A stretch of 64,000 nt of DNA from Terriglobus roseus (GTDB taxonomy: Bacteria; Acidobacteriota; Terriglobia; Terriglobales; Acidobacteriaceae), in contig NZ_FNSD01000001.1 of assembly GCF_900105625.1 (NCBI RefSeq), positions 2,480,001 to 2,544,000 of the forward strand, given 5' to 3'. Each line of letters opens with the position of its first letter. Position 1 is the first letter of the stretch. Positions 25,288 to 34,899 of this stretch are shown here, one piece after another. The position numbers and the translations under genes are program-made. The notes below the pieces were generated by a model. That model worked only from the letters and a program-made list of their open reading frames with translations, was not told the origin of the DNA and searched no databases.

Positions 25288-25483
25288 AAGCGGGCTCCTT
25301 AGAAATGCGCGGAAGAACCGGGCGAAGGACGTACGGCGGCGGCGCCACCAGATCCAGTCTAGACGGGCTGTATGCGGACGCTCAAACAGGTGTTTTGAGC
25401 AGCAACAAATTTCGCCTTGTCAGTCGCCGGGGCAACAACGATCCATCCACACTTGAGAAACGTCGGGGCAGGCCTGCCAGATC

Positions 25484-25864
25484 TTAATTTTGCTTGAGCT
25501 TTTGCCAGATGACTTCCAGGAGTTTGGATGGGTGCATCGGCTTCGGAATGATGTGGAGATTCGCATCGATCCGCTCAGCATCTTCGTGGAAGTCGACGTT
25601 CGCAGCCTCTCCCGAAAACAAAAGGATCTTGCAGGTTGGGCATAACGCTTTGATCTGCAACGCGAGTTCGATTCCCGAAAGTGCCGGCATAACAATATCG
25701 GATACCAGGAGTTCGGGTGGTTCGGATAAGGCGCTCGCTAACGCCTCGGTTGGATCCGTAAAAGACTTCACCCAAAATCCGTGCAGGCGCAGGATTGCCG
25801 CTAAGGACGACGCAACGATCACGTCGTCATCCACGACGTAGGTTCGAATTCCCGAGAACTGCAC
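25484..25864 (-). CDS. Stand-alone response regulator (receiver domain only)
   Basis: A GTG start at 25862-25864 with GAGGAA seven bases before it gives 126 residues; an earlier ATG adds 13 unlikely residues. The receiver fold has the acidic pocket VVDDD, the phospho-acceptor Asp in LVSDIVMPALSG, the switch Ser in LLFSGE and Lys in IPKP. There is no output domain, so it would act by protein-protein contact, like CheY or SpdR-type regulators. No histidine kinase is adjacent. Confidence 0.85.
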   Translation of the reverse strand: MQFSGIRTYVVDDDVIVASSLAAILRLHGFWVKSFTDPTEALASALSEPPELLVSDIVMPALSGIELALQIKALCPTCKILLFSGEAANVDFHEDAERIDANLHIIPKPMHPSKLLEVIWQKLKQN

Positions 25865-26251
25865 TGTGGTTTCCTCACCCGATTCCTGCTGGTGGCGACA
25901 CACGTCAGGCTACGCATGCACCACGAGAATAAGCGTTATGTATGCGCGGATTGGTCGCCAGGATGCCGTCCTATTGATGGCAATCGGCGAAACGCGACGC
26001 GTCCTGTTGCGAGGCTCGCCCGACACGTCCGCACCACACTGCGAAATGAAGTCGTGGCTGCATCGCGGGAACGCGCAAGCAGGTCACCTCGTCTGCGCTG
26101 CAGTTACCGCAGTGGCCTCCCGCTCCTGTCTGATAAGTCAGACCAGCATAGCCCTGCATTCCGGGAAAGAACCAACAAGCTGAGAACTTCGCGCATTGAC
26201 TTCCCTGCCATAACAATCCGTTGTTGTGACACACCTTCCTCTCTCACTGGA
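25865..26251. other. 387-base intergenic region, nothing recognised
   Basis: The gap lies between two leftward genes, upstream of the response regulator. No coding frame has a ribosome site or family signature, and no strong stem-loop was seen. Confidence 0.5.
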
Positions 26252-26824
26252 TCAAGCTGCTCGCCTTCCACGTTCCTCCACTTGACTAAGCCATTTCGTC
26301 CGTCCTGTCGGACCGACACCTTCAACGTTGCCGAGTAACAGGAAGCGAATGGGAGAGGCGCCCACCAGGCCAAGCACGTTTTTCTTCAGAGCCCGCAGGG
26401 CGTACGACCCAAACCACCATCGATAGACAAATGCCGGCATGCCCATGGTGACGATGACGAGTACTGATTTGCCTTTGAGTAGCTTCGGGAATTTTGCTGT
26501 TCTGGCTCCGGGTAACAGATCAGGCTGCAACACACGTTCCAGGAAGCCATGGAAGATGGCGGGCATCATGCCCATCCAAAGCGGAAAGATCATGACCAGC
26601 CGGTCTGCCGCCAGCATGGCATTGTGTGCTCTCTGCAGATCTGGCTCGAGCGCCTGCACCTGCTGGAATCCCTTGCGCAGGACGGGGTCGAAGTCCATCT
26701 TGCTGGTTACGAATAAATCCGCCTGGTGGCCGCCTGCATGGGCTCCACGCACATAGCTGTCGCCTAGTGCTTCGCAGTACGTGCAAGTGCGCGCATGTCC
26801 CACGATGACAGCGATTCGAGCCAT
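26252..26824 (-). CDS. NAD(P)H dehydrogenase (quinone), flavodoxin-like fold
   Basis: This protein has 190 residues. The N-terminus RIAVIVGHARTCTYCEALGD is the flavodoxin-fold FMN-binding start seen in KefF, MdaB and NQO1-like reductases. LVMIFPLWMGMMPAIFHGFLERV is the second FMN/quinone-site segment and KSVLVIVTMGMPAFVYRWWF the third. It reduces quinones or related electrophiles with two electrons from NAD(P)H in the cytoplasm. It stands alone between the response regulator and the TIGR03435 gene. Confidence 0.8.
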   Translation of the reverse strand: MARIAVIVGHARTCTYCEALGDSYVRGAHAGGHQADLFVTSKMDFDPVLRKGFQQVQALEPDLQRAHNAMLAADRLVMIFPLWMGMMPAIFHGFLERVLQPDLLPGARTAKFPKLLKGKSVLVIVTMGMPAFVYRWWFGSYALRALKKNVLGLVGASPIRFLLLGNVEGVGPTGRTKWLSQVEERGRRAA

Positions 26825-26920
26825 ACCCTATCTCCCGCAGAGTCATGAAGCGACTCTGCGAGAAACGATAGCCGTGACGAAAGACGCGGACCGTGACACC
26901 GATCACAAGAATTCAGAACT

Positions 26921-28537
26921 TTAGTTCGGTGTCGGCGTCTCTTCGATGTGGTCGATGACAAGCACGGAGACGGGACGTTTTTCTTTCACCATCTTGATGC
27001 CGATCTGCTTATCCATCGCGTCGTAGAGCGTCACGGCATCAGCCGGAATGGCCTCCTCCGGCTGGCCCGGCGGCGGCGGCGGACGCAGAACGGTTAGACT
27101 GGCCGAACTCCACGCTAGCGTCAGATCGTAGCTTCCCTGCAGGCCGGTGTCGTCCAGCACAGATGTGTAGATGTAACCGGTTGCGTACTGTGTGAGGAAG
27201 TCACCCAGCTGCTTCATTGTGATGTTCTGACAGGTAAGGAGTTGGGTGATCATTGGATTGGCCACCCGCGGATCTTTTCCGTCTGCACCGACACCCTGCT
27301 TGCAGCGTGTCCGCTTCGTCGGATCTGCCTTTGTCAGCTTCGGATGATCGGCCACCATGCGGTACGCGAAGATGGGACGCTCTTCCATGTGGACCTTCAT
27401 CTGGAACCGGTCGATCACGAGCGCCTGCAGCATCTGGTGAAACTCAAAGTCGTCGATCTGTAGCGGCGGACGACCAGGGACTGGCTCCGGCATCGCAGTC
27501 TTCGCAAAGAAATCGAACTTGTCCTTATCCAGCCAGGCAGGGGCGTTTACCAGCATCTGAGGGTCGTTGCTATTGAAGTCCCAGATAAACGGGATCAGCA
27601 TCTTCAGCGTTGCAGCGGTCAGGTTCATCTGGCCATTGGCCACGCGTCCGCTCATTTGTGCGTCGGGCTTGCTCGGCTTGATGGTGGACACTTCAAACTC
27701 TGCTGGTGGCGGCGGCGGTAGCTCCTTCGCGACTGCGGGCGAATTCGGTGTTGGCTTTTCCATCACGCTGTCCACAATCCACACCGGTCGTGGCGCGGTC
27801 TTCAGTTCCAGCTTCAGGCCAAGATCCTTCTCCACCGCACTGAAAATCGATACCGCTTCTGCTCCGGCTTTCGCGCGCTGCCGGGCGTCCGTCCACCGCA
27901 GGGTGAAGTCCCATCCCCCTTCCAGTCCCGTCTGGTTCAGAACAGGTTCCGTCAGATCACCGCTCGCCGCCTGGTTCAAGAAGGTCGCAAGCTCGTCTAC
28001 AGGCATGTTCGTGCAGCTGACCGCCATCATCGGTATCGCGCCGGGGACCGGCGGTTCGCCCTTGCAGGTCTTCGCCACGCCGTCTTCGCTTTGCTTCATC
28101 TTCGACTTGGCGCCAGCGACCGTCAGCATGTAGGCCGGCATCGTGGCCTCACCCTTATGCATTACCAGCTTGAACCGGTCTGCCAGCAAAGCCTGCAGCA
28201 TCTTCTTGAGATCTGCATCCGACGTCTTCGGATCGGCCTTTGCGATGATGTCGAAGCGCGGCAACTCCAGCCAGCTGGGGCCGCCCTGCACCATCTCCGG
28301 CTTCACTCCATAGGCCATCGCAATGATGTCCACCAGGGTGGATTGCCGAAGACTGTAGCGGTCACCGCGAAGCTGCCCACCGTTGGAGTAGGGGAAGGAC
28401 ACACGCGGACTGGCATGCACGTCCGTCAGGTTGAATGCGACCGCTGCTTTCGCGGACGACGGGGCTGCGGGCTGCTGTGCCCATGCTGCGGAACCCAGGA
28501 CACAGAGAATGCTCAGCTTCGAAAGCAAGCGCTTCAT
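26921..28537 (-). CDS. TIGR03435-family exported protein with two tandem domains
   Basis: This protein of 538 residues has a signal peptide ending AAWAQQ. Two copies of the TIGR03435 domain are joined by a proline-rich linker: residues about 32-267 (VSFPYSNGGQLRGDRYSL ... PRPVWIVDSVMEKPTPN) and about 280-538 (FEVSTIKPSKPDAQMSGR ... VSVLVIDHIEETPTPN). Each copy carries the family marks: the ADRFKLVMH or IDRFQMKVH motif, a DxTGLxGxxDxTL segment and the final VIDxxEKPTPN. The family is largely confined to Acidobacteria and has no known function; it is often beside sensor peptidases. Confidence 0.88.
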   Translation of the reverse strand: MKRLLSKLSILCVLGSAAWAQQPAAPSSAKAAVAFNLTDVHASPRVSFPYSNGGQLRGDRYSLRQSTLVDIIAMAYGVKPEMVQGGPSWLELPRFDIIAKADPKTSDADLKKMLQALLADRFKLVMHKGEATMPAYMLTVAGAKSKMKQSEDGVAKTCKGEPPVPGAIPMMAVSCTNMPVDELATFLNQAASGDLTEPVLNQTGLEGGWDFTLRWTDARQRAKAGAEAVSIFSAVEKDLGLKLELKTAPRPVWIVDSVMEKPTPNSPAVAKELPPPPPAEFEVSTIKPSKPDAQMSGRVANGQMNLTAATLKMLIPFIWDFNSNDPQMLVNAPAWLDKDKFDFFAKTAMPEPVPGRPPLQIDDFEFHQMLQALVIDRFQMKVHMEERPIFAYRMVADHPKLTKADPTKRTRCKQGVGADGKDPRVANPMITQLLTCQNITMKQLGDFLTQYATGYIYTSVLDDTGLQGSYDLTLAWSSASLTVLRPPPPPGQPEEAIPADAVTLYDAMDKQIGIKMVKEKRPVSVLVIDHIEETPTPN

Positions 28538-28684
28538 GGCGAGGTCAGCCCTCTTGGAAAAGGATGTGCGGCAATCAGAGTGACGAACGTGGAGCGATTA
28601 GGTTCACTCTGGATCGATACTAAGTTGCCGCCAACCGACTTCGCTCAACGTTTCAGGAAAATCATCCGTGTCCGCCCGAAGCGA

Positions 28685-29536
28685 TCAGTGAGCGTTGCCC
28701 TCGGACAGCGAACGCGCCTTCACATCCCACGCCAGTCCCAAAGCTCGCAGCGCGCAGATGCCGTACCAGTTGAAGTCGATCTCATACCAGGCTAGGCCGT
28801 GCCGCGACGACTGGGGATGCGCGTGGTGGTTGTTGTGCCAGCCCTCACCGAAGGTCAGCATGGCAACCCAGAAGCTATTCCGGGAGGTGTCGCCGGTAGC
28901 AAATCGGCGCGAACCCCACATGTGCGTCGCCGAATTGACCAGCCACGTGGAGTGCAGACCAAGCACCGTGCGGAAGAAAATACCCCACAGGATGAAGGGC
29001 CATCCGCCCACGGCGAGCAGGATCAATCCGAGCGTGGTCAGCGGCACCCAGTGCCAGCGGCTGATCCAGACATGAAACTTGTCCTTACGAAGGTCCGGGA
29101 CGTACGGCAACAGCTCCGCAGCATCGTTGTGCATGGTCTTGCCGGTAACGAGCCAACCCACGTGCGACCAGAACCCACCCTCGTTCGGCGAATGCGGATC
29201 GCCTTCCTTGTCGGTGTTCTGGTGATGCTTGCGATGAGTAGCCACCCAGAAGATAGGCCCGCCCTCAAGCGTGAGCGTGGCGAAGATGGTCAGCAGATAC
29301 TCCACCCACTTGGGCGTCTTGTAACCGCGGTGCGTCAGCAGACGGTGGTAACCCACGCCGATGCCAAGGCCGCCCGCCAGCCACCACAGCACCATCGCAA
29401 CGAAGAATGCCTTCCAGGTAAAGAAGAACAGAGCCGCAACAGCACCGATGTGAAAGGCAACCAGCACGATCGTGGTGGGCCATGCGATGGGTTGCGAGAA
29501 GGTACGATCGCCGGTCGAAAGCTCGGATGCTGGCAT
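28685..29536 (-). CDS. Acyl-CoA/fatty acid delta-9-type desaturase
   Basis: Membrane di-iron enzyme that inserts a double bond into a saturated acyl chain. Its 283 residues carry the three histidine boxes HRLLTH (64-69), HRKHH (101-105) and HNNHH (234-238), with the spacing of stearoyl-CoA-type desaturases. Membrane pairs lie at about 22-58 and 165-200. The family motif WVATHRKHHQNTD is complete. No ferredoxin or reductase gene is adjacent, so electrons must come from elsewhere. It may adjust membrane fluidity. Confidence 0.92.
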   Translation of the reverse strand: MPASELSTGDRTFSQPIAWPTTIVLVAFHIGAVAALFFFTWKAFFVAMVLWWLAGGLGIGVGYHRLLTHRGYKTPKWVEYLLTIFATLTLEGGPIFWVATHRKHHQNTDKEGDPHSPNEGGFWSHVGWLVTGKTMHNDAAELLPYVPDLRKDKFHVWISRWHWVPLTTLGLILLAVGGWPFILWGIFFRTVLGLHSTWLVNSATHMWGSRRFATGDTSRNSFWVAMLTFGEGWHNNHHAHPQSSRHGLAWYEIDFNWYGICALRALGLAWDVKARSLSEGNAH

Positions 29537-29681
29537 GAAGTCCTCAGTGCGTAGGACGCTCGGGCCAGGGTCAATTCGATGGACGCTCCGTAATAGTTGT
29601 GTCAGAAGGACGACAAAAGTTTTGAAACAGCGGACTTACGGGCGGATCCCACCGCTCGATCCTTCGCCCTTCTGCGGAACG

Positions 29682-31586
29682 TCAAAGGGTCGGTTTTCCA
29701 GCGACATCCGCAGGTACTTCAAAGTCCATCAATACCCCCGTCGGCAGGATCATGCGCAGCGAGTTAAGGATAGACAGGAGATCAATACCCTCTTGAGCGA
29801 TCGCGCCCTGAATCGGCGTAAGCAGACCGAGGGACGCGGCAGCCATCCCGATCACGCTCAGTCCCATGCCGCCAACAGCAGAGATCAGGGCGGTCCGCCG
29901 CATCCTTCGCCCGATGTGCAACAGCTCATCCACGCCGACCAGGGACGACTGGAGCACGATGGCGCCGGCCGCTTCCGAGGTAATGTCGCTGTTCACGCCC
30001 AACGCGATTCCAGCCGTCGCTGTCATCATCGCGGGCGCGTCGTTGATTCCATCGCCGATATAGAGCGTTCTTCGCTGAAGTGTCTCCTGGCGTACGAGTG
30101 CCACCTTTTCTTCGGGACTCTTACCGCCGTAGGCCTGGGAGATGCCCATACGCTTCGCGAAGACTGCGACCTCAGGGACACGGTCGCCGGAGAGCAGAAT
30201 GATCTTGTCGATCAAGTGCTTCCGCCCGAGATGACTCAGAAAAGACTTGCTTTCGCTGCGCGGTTCGTCCTGAAAGTGGATTGCACCCGCCAGTTTGTCG
30301 TCGACGAGAAAGACGCACTCCAGACCGGGGGAAACGGGAGGCAAGGTACTTTGATCGGAACGGGAGAGTCTGCCGCGGCTCGTGATCGCGACCTTTCGAC
30401 CATCAACCCTCCCCACAAGCCCGGCTCCAGGTGCCTCCGACACATGCTCCACGCGAAGCAGCTCCAGATGGTCTTTCGCCGCAGCGGCTAGTACAGCACT
30501 TGCAAGAGGATGCTTCGAGTAACGCTCGAGACTGGCCACATACTGCAAAGCCGCCTCGCGCGTCGTTTCGCCGAAACAATCCACGGAGGTGACCATCGGC
30601 TTGCCGTAGGTCAGCGTGCCGGTCTTGTCCACGATCAGTGTGCGGCAGGTATCCACCTTCTCGAGGATGGATGGATCCTTGATGATGATGCCAAGCCTCG
30701 CTCCCACGGAGATCGCTCCAATGATTGCGACCGGGATCGAGATCAGTAACGGACACGGTGTCGCGATGACCAGCACGGCCAGAAATCGCGCGGGCTGACC
30801 GCTGAAGTGCCAGCTTGCCAACGCGATGGAGATGGCGAGCGGTGTATACCAGGAGCCAAGCCTGTCGCCCATCCGCCGTATCTGTGGGCGATCCTCCTCC
30901 GACGCATGGAGTACCTCCACAATCTTTGCGTAGCGAGAGTCGCTCGCGACCCTGGTCGCACGAATCGTGAGAGCCACATCCCCGTTGATGGAACCCGAAA
31001 GAGCGGTCGCCCCGGGTACCTTCGCGATCAGAAAGGGCTCTCCGGTCAGATAGGACTCGTCCATGCTTCCCTGGCCTGTCACGACCATCCCATCGACCGG
31101 GCAGATCTCATGCGGATAGATGAGGAGATCATCGCCGACAGCGATGGACTCGATGGGAACATCCTTCACGGCGAGACCGGCTCGATGCGCCGTCTGCGGC
31201 ATACGTTTTGCCAGGGCGTTCAGTACCGACGAGGCGCGACGCGTGGCAAAGCCTTCAAGCGCCTGCCCGCCGGAGAGCATCAACACCACGATGGCCGCGA
31301 CCCAGTACTGATGAAGGAGCAGCGACGTCACGATCGAGAGCAACGCGAGAATATCGACGCTGAAATTTCCCCGGGAAATCTGTTGCAGGAGCGCAAGAAG
31401 CAGCGGGATACCGGCGACTGCGATGGCGATCGTCAACACAGCGTTGAGCATGCGCGGATCGTGCGACAGGAGATTGACCATCGCCGCCGCGATCATGCCT
31501 GTCACCATGAAACCGGCTGTCGCAATATGCGCGACGGGGGTATCGAACCACATCGACTTCGGAACATCTCTCTTCACTACGCGCAC
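29682..31586 (-). CDS. P1B-type heavy-metal-transporting ATPase
   Basis: A GTG start gives 634 residues. The catalytic loop has DESYLTGEP (actuator TGE), DKTGTLTYGKPMV (phosphorylated Asp), YSKHPLASAV (the HP motif specific to P1B pumps) and GDGINDAPAM. The transport helix carries ATPCPLLISIP, that is TPC instead of the CPC of copper pumps, so the metal may differ. There is no N-terminal HMA or histidine-rich metal-binding domain: the protein begins almost directly with its first membrane helices. It exports a transition metal at the expense of ATP. No metal regulator or chaperone gene is adjacent. Confidence 0.88.
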   Translation of the reverse strand: MRVVKRDVPKSMWFDTPVAHIATAGFMVTGMIAAAMVNLLSHDPRMLNAVLTIAIAVAGIPLLLALLQQISRGNFSVDILALLSIVTSLLLHQYWVAAIVVLMLSGGQALEGFATRRASSVLNALAKRMPQTAHRAGLAVKDVPIESIAVGDDLLIYPHEICPVDGMVVTGQGSMDESYLTGEPFLIAKVPGATALSGSINGDVALTIRATRVASDSRYAKIVEVLHASEEDRPQIRRMGDRLGSWYTPLAISIALASWHFSGQPARFLAVLVIATPCPLLISIPVAIIGAISVGARLGIIIKDPSILEKVDTCRTLIVDKTGTLTYGKPMVTSVDCFGETTREAALQYVASLERYSKHPLASAVLAAAAKDHLELLRVEHVSEAPGAGLVGRVDGRKVAITSRGRLSRSDQSTLPPVSPGLECVFLVDDKLAGAIHFQDEPRSESKSFLSHLGRKHLIDKIILLSGDRVPEVAVFAKRMGISQAYGGKSPEEKVALVRQETLQRRTLYIGDGINDAPAMMTATAGIALGVNSDITSEAAGAIVLQSSLVGVDELLHIGRRMRRTALISAVGGMGLSVIGMAAASLGLLTPIQGAIAQEGIDLLSILNSLRMILPTGVLMDFEVPADVAGKPTL

Positions 31587-31700
31587 CCGCTTGGGCAGCG
31601 TAGAACCGTCGCTCCTTCGGAGATGTGATCTGAGACACCACTCACTGCGTCGACGGATTATCGCGACCGTAGCTATCGATAGCCGGACGCTTCCTCGCGA

Positions 31701-32468
31701 TTAGACCCAGCCACCGTCGACCACGAAGCTTTGATTGCTGATGCCCGCGCTGTCATCTGCTGCAAGGAAGAGGATCATGCGCGCGACGTCAGCGGGTTGC
31801 AGCTCGATCTTCAGCGCCTGGCGCTCCATCATCTGCGCTGCGTATTCCGGCGTGAACCACAGCTTGCGCTGGCGCTCGGTCCAGATGCAGCCGGGTGAGA
31901 CCGAGTTCACGCGCACGCCATCCATACCAACGCGATGCGCCAGGGCGCGCGTGAGGCCGATGATCGAGGACTTGGACGTGACGTAAGCCGGCAGGTCCGT
32001 CGATGGGATCATCCACGCAATCGAACTCAGGTTGATGATGGAGCCACGCTTCTGTGCTCGCATACCCGGCAGGAGCGCCTGTGCCAGAAAGAACTGGTGC
32101 CGCACGTTCAGGTTCAGCGTGCGGTCCCACATCTCTTCGGTGACGGCTTCCAGGTCGTGCCGCGTGTCATTGCCTGCGTTGTTCACCAGCACATCGACCG
32201 TGCCAAGCTCATCGACGATCTGCGCGCAGGCCTGCTTCACCGCGCCAATATCCAGCAGATCGCAGTGGTAGAACTTTACGGACTTGCCGGCGAGGCGCTC
32301 CACCAGCGCGTTCGCCGCGTCGTCCAGGATGTCGAGAAAGGCCACTCGCGCGCCCTGCTCTGCGAAGGCTTCCACGATACCTTCGCCGATGCCGCTGGCT
32401 CCCCCGCTGATGACCACCACGCGATCGCGCAGGCTTGGATACGTACCGAACTGCATGGGCTGACTCAT
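31701..32468 (-). CDS. Short-chain dehydrogenase/reductase, sugar or sugar-acid dehydrogenase-like
   Basis: This protein has 255 residues, with ATG at 32466-32468. It is a classical SDR: GGASGIGEG (cofactor), CDLLDIG, LVNNAGNDTRHD, INLSSIAWMI and the catalytic YVTSK, ending in ISNQSFVVDGGWV. It is divergent from lutABC, and the operator at 32604-32617 lies between them, so both may respond to the same LacI regulator. That would suit a deoxysugar or aldose dehydrogenase, possibly replacing the destroyed SDR beside FAH. Substrate not determinable here. Confidence 0.85.
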   Translation of the reverse strand: MSQPMQFGTYPSLRDRVVVISGGASGIGEGIVEAFAEQGARVAFLDILDDAANALVERLAGKSVKFYHCDLLDIGAVKQACAQIVDELGTVDVLVNNAGNDTRHDLEAVTEEMWDRTLNLNVRHQFFLAQALLPGMRAQKRGSIINLSSIAWMIPSTDLPAYVTSKSSIIGLTRALAHRVGMDGVRVNSVSPGCIWTERQRKLWFTPEYAAQMMERQALKIELQPADVARMILFLAADDSAGISNQSFVVDGGWV

Positions 32469-32603
32469 GGCGAGGATTCTAAACCGGCCCGATGAGTCGG
32501 AGGTGCAAGGCCGTTTTGGCGATGTGATTTGCTCCCGTGAAAGCCGGGAATGGCGTTCGCCGGGAAGCCGGTAGTAGCATGGCAGGGACGAAAAGTTCCA
32601 GTA

Positions 32604-32617
32604 TTGAATCGTCTCAA
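32604..32617. promoter_or_regulatory. LacI-type operator, site 3
   Basis: TTGAATCGTCTCAA, with flanks ATTGAATCGTCTCAAT, keeps the central CG and the outer TTGA/TCAA arms. It ends 15 bases before the TTG start of lutA and next to its ribosome site, a placement suited to repression. Confidence 0.6.
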
Positions 32618-32632
32618 TTCAAGAGGCACCGC

Positions 32633-33427
32633 TTGCGCATACATCTGTTCATTGCCTGTTATAACGACACGCTGTTCCCGCGCACGGGCATGGCTGTGGT
32701 GAACCTGCTGGAACGTCTCGGCCACGAGGTCGTCTTCCCCATGGCGCAAACCTGCTGCGGCCAGATGCACTACAACACCGGCTACCACCAGGAGGCGATG
32801 CCGCTGGTCAAGCGGCTGATGGATGAGTTCCGCGATGCCGAGACCATCGTCGTCCCCAGCGCAAGCTGCGTCGCCATGATGCGCGATCACTATGAACTGA
32901 TGGCGCACAATGCCAACGACCTGCGCATGATGGAAGACGTCAAAGACTTCCTGCCGCGCGTCTTCGAGTTCAGTGAACTGATCACCGACAAGCTCGGTCT
33001 GACCGACGTCGGCGCGTACTTCCCGCACAAGGTCACGTATCACCCAAGCTGCCACTCGCTACGGCTGCTGCATGTGGGCGACCGTCCCATCCGCCTGCTG
33101 CAGGGCGTGGAAGGCCTGGACTACACACCTATGGAAGGCGCGGATCAATGCTGCGGCTTTGGTGGGACCTTTGCCGTGAAGAATGCAGAGGTGTCGTCGG
33201 CCATGCTTGCCGACAAGATCGGTTGTGTACGCAAGACCAGCGCAGAGTTTGTTGCTGCTCTTGATAACTCCTGTCTCATGCAGATTGATGGCGGTCTTCA
33301 TCGTGAATCGAATGGCAAGGGCGCTGAGGGCCGCATCCGGCCGGTACATCTCGCGGAGATCCTGAACAGCACGAAGGCCAATCCGCTTACCGCCGAGTCC
33401 CTGGCGTGGGAAGAGGCGACAGCATGA
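32633..33427 (+). CDS. lutA: L-lactate utilisation protein LutA (cysteine-rich Fe-S oxidoreductase)
   Basis: Part of the LutABC complex that oxidises L-lactate to pyruvate. A TTG at 32633 behind AAGAGG starts the protein MRIHLFIACYND, about 264 residues, as in LutA/YkgE; an upstream ATG at 32579 would place the operator inside the gene. Two CCG domains carry TCCGQMHYNTGY (near 40) and QCCGFGGTFAVK (near 172), with the matching PSASCVAMM and YHPSCHS cysteines. The stop overlaps the start of lutB (ATGA), so the two are translationally coupled. Confidence 0.9.
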   Translation: MRIHLFIACYNDTLFPRTGMAVVNLLERLGHEVVFPMAQTCCGQMHYNTGYHQEAMPLVKRLMDEFRDAETIVVPSASCVAMMRDHYELMAHNANDLRMMEDVKDFLPRVFEFSELITDKLGLTDVGAYFPHKVTYHPSCHSLRLLHVGDRPIRLLQGVEGLDYTPMEGADQCCGFGGTFAVKNAEVSSAMLADKIGCVRKTSAEFVAALDNSCLMQIDGGLHRESNGKGAEGRIRPVHLAEILNSTKANPLTAESLAWEEATA

Positions 33428-34899
33428 GCGTTCGCGTAGGACACACGGCTGAGAAGGCTTCCTTCCCCATCCTGGCGCATGACATTCTGCAGGACGACCA
33501 GACGCGCCGCAACGTGCGCCACGCAACGAATGTCATCCGCAACAAGCGCGCGTTGCGCGTGGAAGAGATGCCGGACTGGCAGGACCTGCGCACGGCGGGC
33601 CACGCCATCAAGACGCATACCCTGCTGCATCTGCCGCACTACCTCGAGATGTTTGAGCGCAACTGCATCGCTGCTGGCGGGCAGGTGCATTGGGCTCGCG
33701 ATGCCGATGAAGCGAACGCCATCGCCATCAAACTGATCAATGCTGCGGCGAAGCAGCAGGCGAACGCCCATCCCGAGGTCATCAAGGTCAAGACGATGAC
33801 CAGTGATGAGATCGGCATGAACGCCGCGCTGGAAAAGAACAACATCACGCCGTGGGAGACCGATCTCGCGGACATGATTGTGCAGATGGGCAACGACGAG
33901 CCATCGCACATCGTTGTTCCCGCGCTGCACAAAAACCGGCACCAGGTGCGCGAGCTGTTCCTTGAGAACATGAAGCTCACCGAGTTGGGCACCGAGGCCG
34001 AAGACCTTACGCAGGCAGCTCGTCACTATCTCCGTAAGAAGTTTCTGGAAGTCAGCATCGGCGTCAGTGGTGCAAATTTCGCCATCGCAGAGACAGGCGG
34101 CGTGGTCGTCGTGGAGTCCGAAGGCAATGGCCGCATGTGTGTCACCATGCCGAAGACGCTCATCACGCTTGTTGGCATTGAGAAGGTCATCCCAAAGTTC
34201 GACGACCTGGAAGTCTTCCTGCAACTGCTTCCCCGCTCTGCCACCGGCGAGCGCATGAATCCGTACAACAGCATCTGGACGGGCACCACGGCGAACGATG
34301 GCCCGGAAGAGTTCCACGTGATCCTGCTGGATAACGGCCGCACACGCATGATGGCCAACGTCCGCGAGCGCGAGACACTCAACTGCATTCGCTGCGGCGC
34401 ATGCCTCAACGCATGCCCCGTCTATCGCGAGACCGGCGGTCATGCCTACGGTTCCATTTACAGCGGCCCCATCGGCGCGATCCTTTCGCCGCAGTTGAAC
34501 GGTATGAAGCATTCGCGGTCGCTGCCGTATGCGTCGTCGCTGTGCGGTGCATGTTATGAGGTCTGCCCGGTGAAGATCAACATTCCGGAGACACTGATTC
34601 ACCTGCGCGGCAAGATTGTTGCAGCCGACCAGAACAGCATCACCGGCAAGTTCTCGCAGGAGAGCATGGGCATGAAGATGGCCGCACACCTCTTCGAACA
34701 CCCACGCCAGTACGAGGCCGCGCAGCGCATGGCGCGCACCGGTCAGGGCATCTTTGAGAAGGACGGCAAGCTGGTCAACCTGCCCGGCATGGCCGGCGGA
34801 TGGACGCAGTTCCGCGACCTGCGCGCGCTGCCGCATCAGACCTTCCGCGAATGGTGGAAGAAGAACCGCGCGAACGGCAAGAAAGGTGGGGACGCATGA
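33424..34899 (+). CDS. lutB: L-lactate utilisation iron-sulfur protein LutB
   Basis: This protein of 491 residues starts in an ATGA overlap with lutA. The N-terminal LUD domain includes TMTSDEIGMNAALEKN and GVSGANFAIAETGGVVVVES. The C-terminal part has two ferredoxin-type 4Fe-4S motifs, CIRCGACLNACPVY (about 320) and CGACYEVCPVKINIPE (about 373), as in LutB/LldF. It passes electrons from lactate within the LutABC complex. The next gene also overlaps by ATGA. L-lactate is the expected product of the lactaldehyde dehydrogenase half of RhaEW, which links the operon to rhamnose use. Confidence 0.93.
   Translation: MSVRVGHTAEKASFPILAHDILQDDQTRRNVRHATNVIRNKRALRVEEMPDWQDLRTAGHAIKTHTLLHLPHYLEMFERNCIAAGGQVHWARDADEANAIAIKLINAAAKQQANAHPEVIKVKTMTSDEIGMNAALEKNNITPWETDLADMIVQMGNDEPSHIVVPALHKNRHQVRELFLENMKLTELGTEAEDLTQAARHYLRKKFLEVSIGVSGANFAIAETGGVVVVESEGNGRMCVTMPKTLITLVGIEKVIPKFDDLEVFLQLLPRSATGERMNPYNSIWTGTTANDGPEEFHVILLDNGRTRMMANVRERETLNCIRCGACLNACPVYRETGGHAYGSIYSGPIGAILSPQLNGMKHSRSLPYASSLCGACYEVCPVKINIPETLIHLRGKIVAADQNSITGKFSQESMGMKMAAHLFEHPRQYEAAQRMARTGQGIFEKDGKLVNLPGMAGGWTQFRDLRALPHQTFREWWKKNRANGKKGGDA

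Noticed and set aside
25892-26338. 148-codon plus-strand frame before and into the quinone reductase gene
   Set aside because: It is rich in Arg, Ser and Thr without any fold pattern, and it overlaps the reductase gene antisense.
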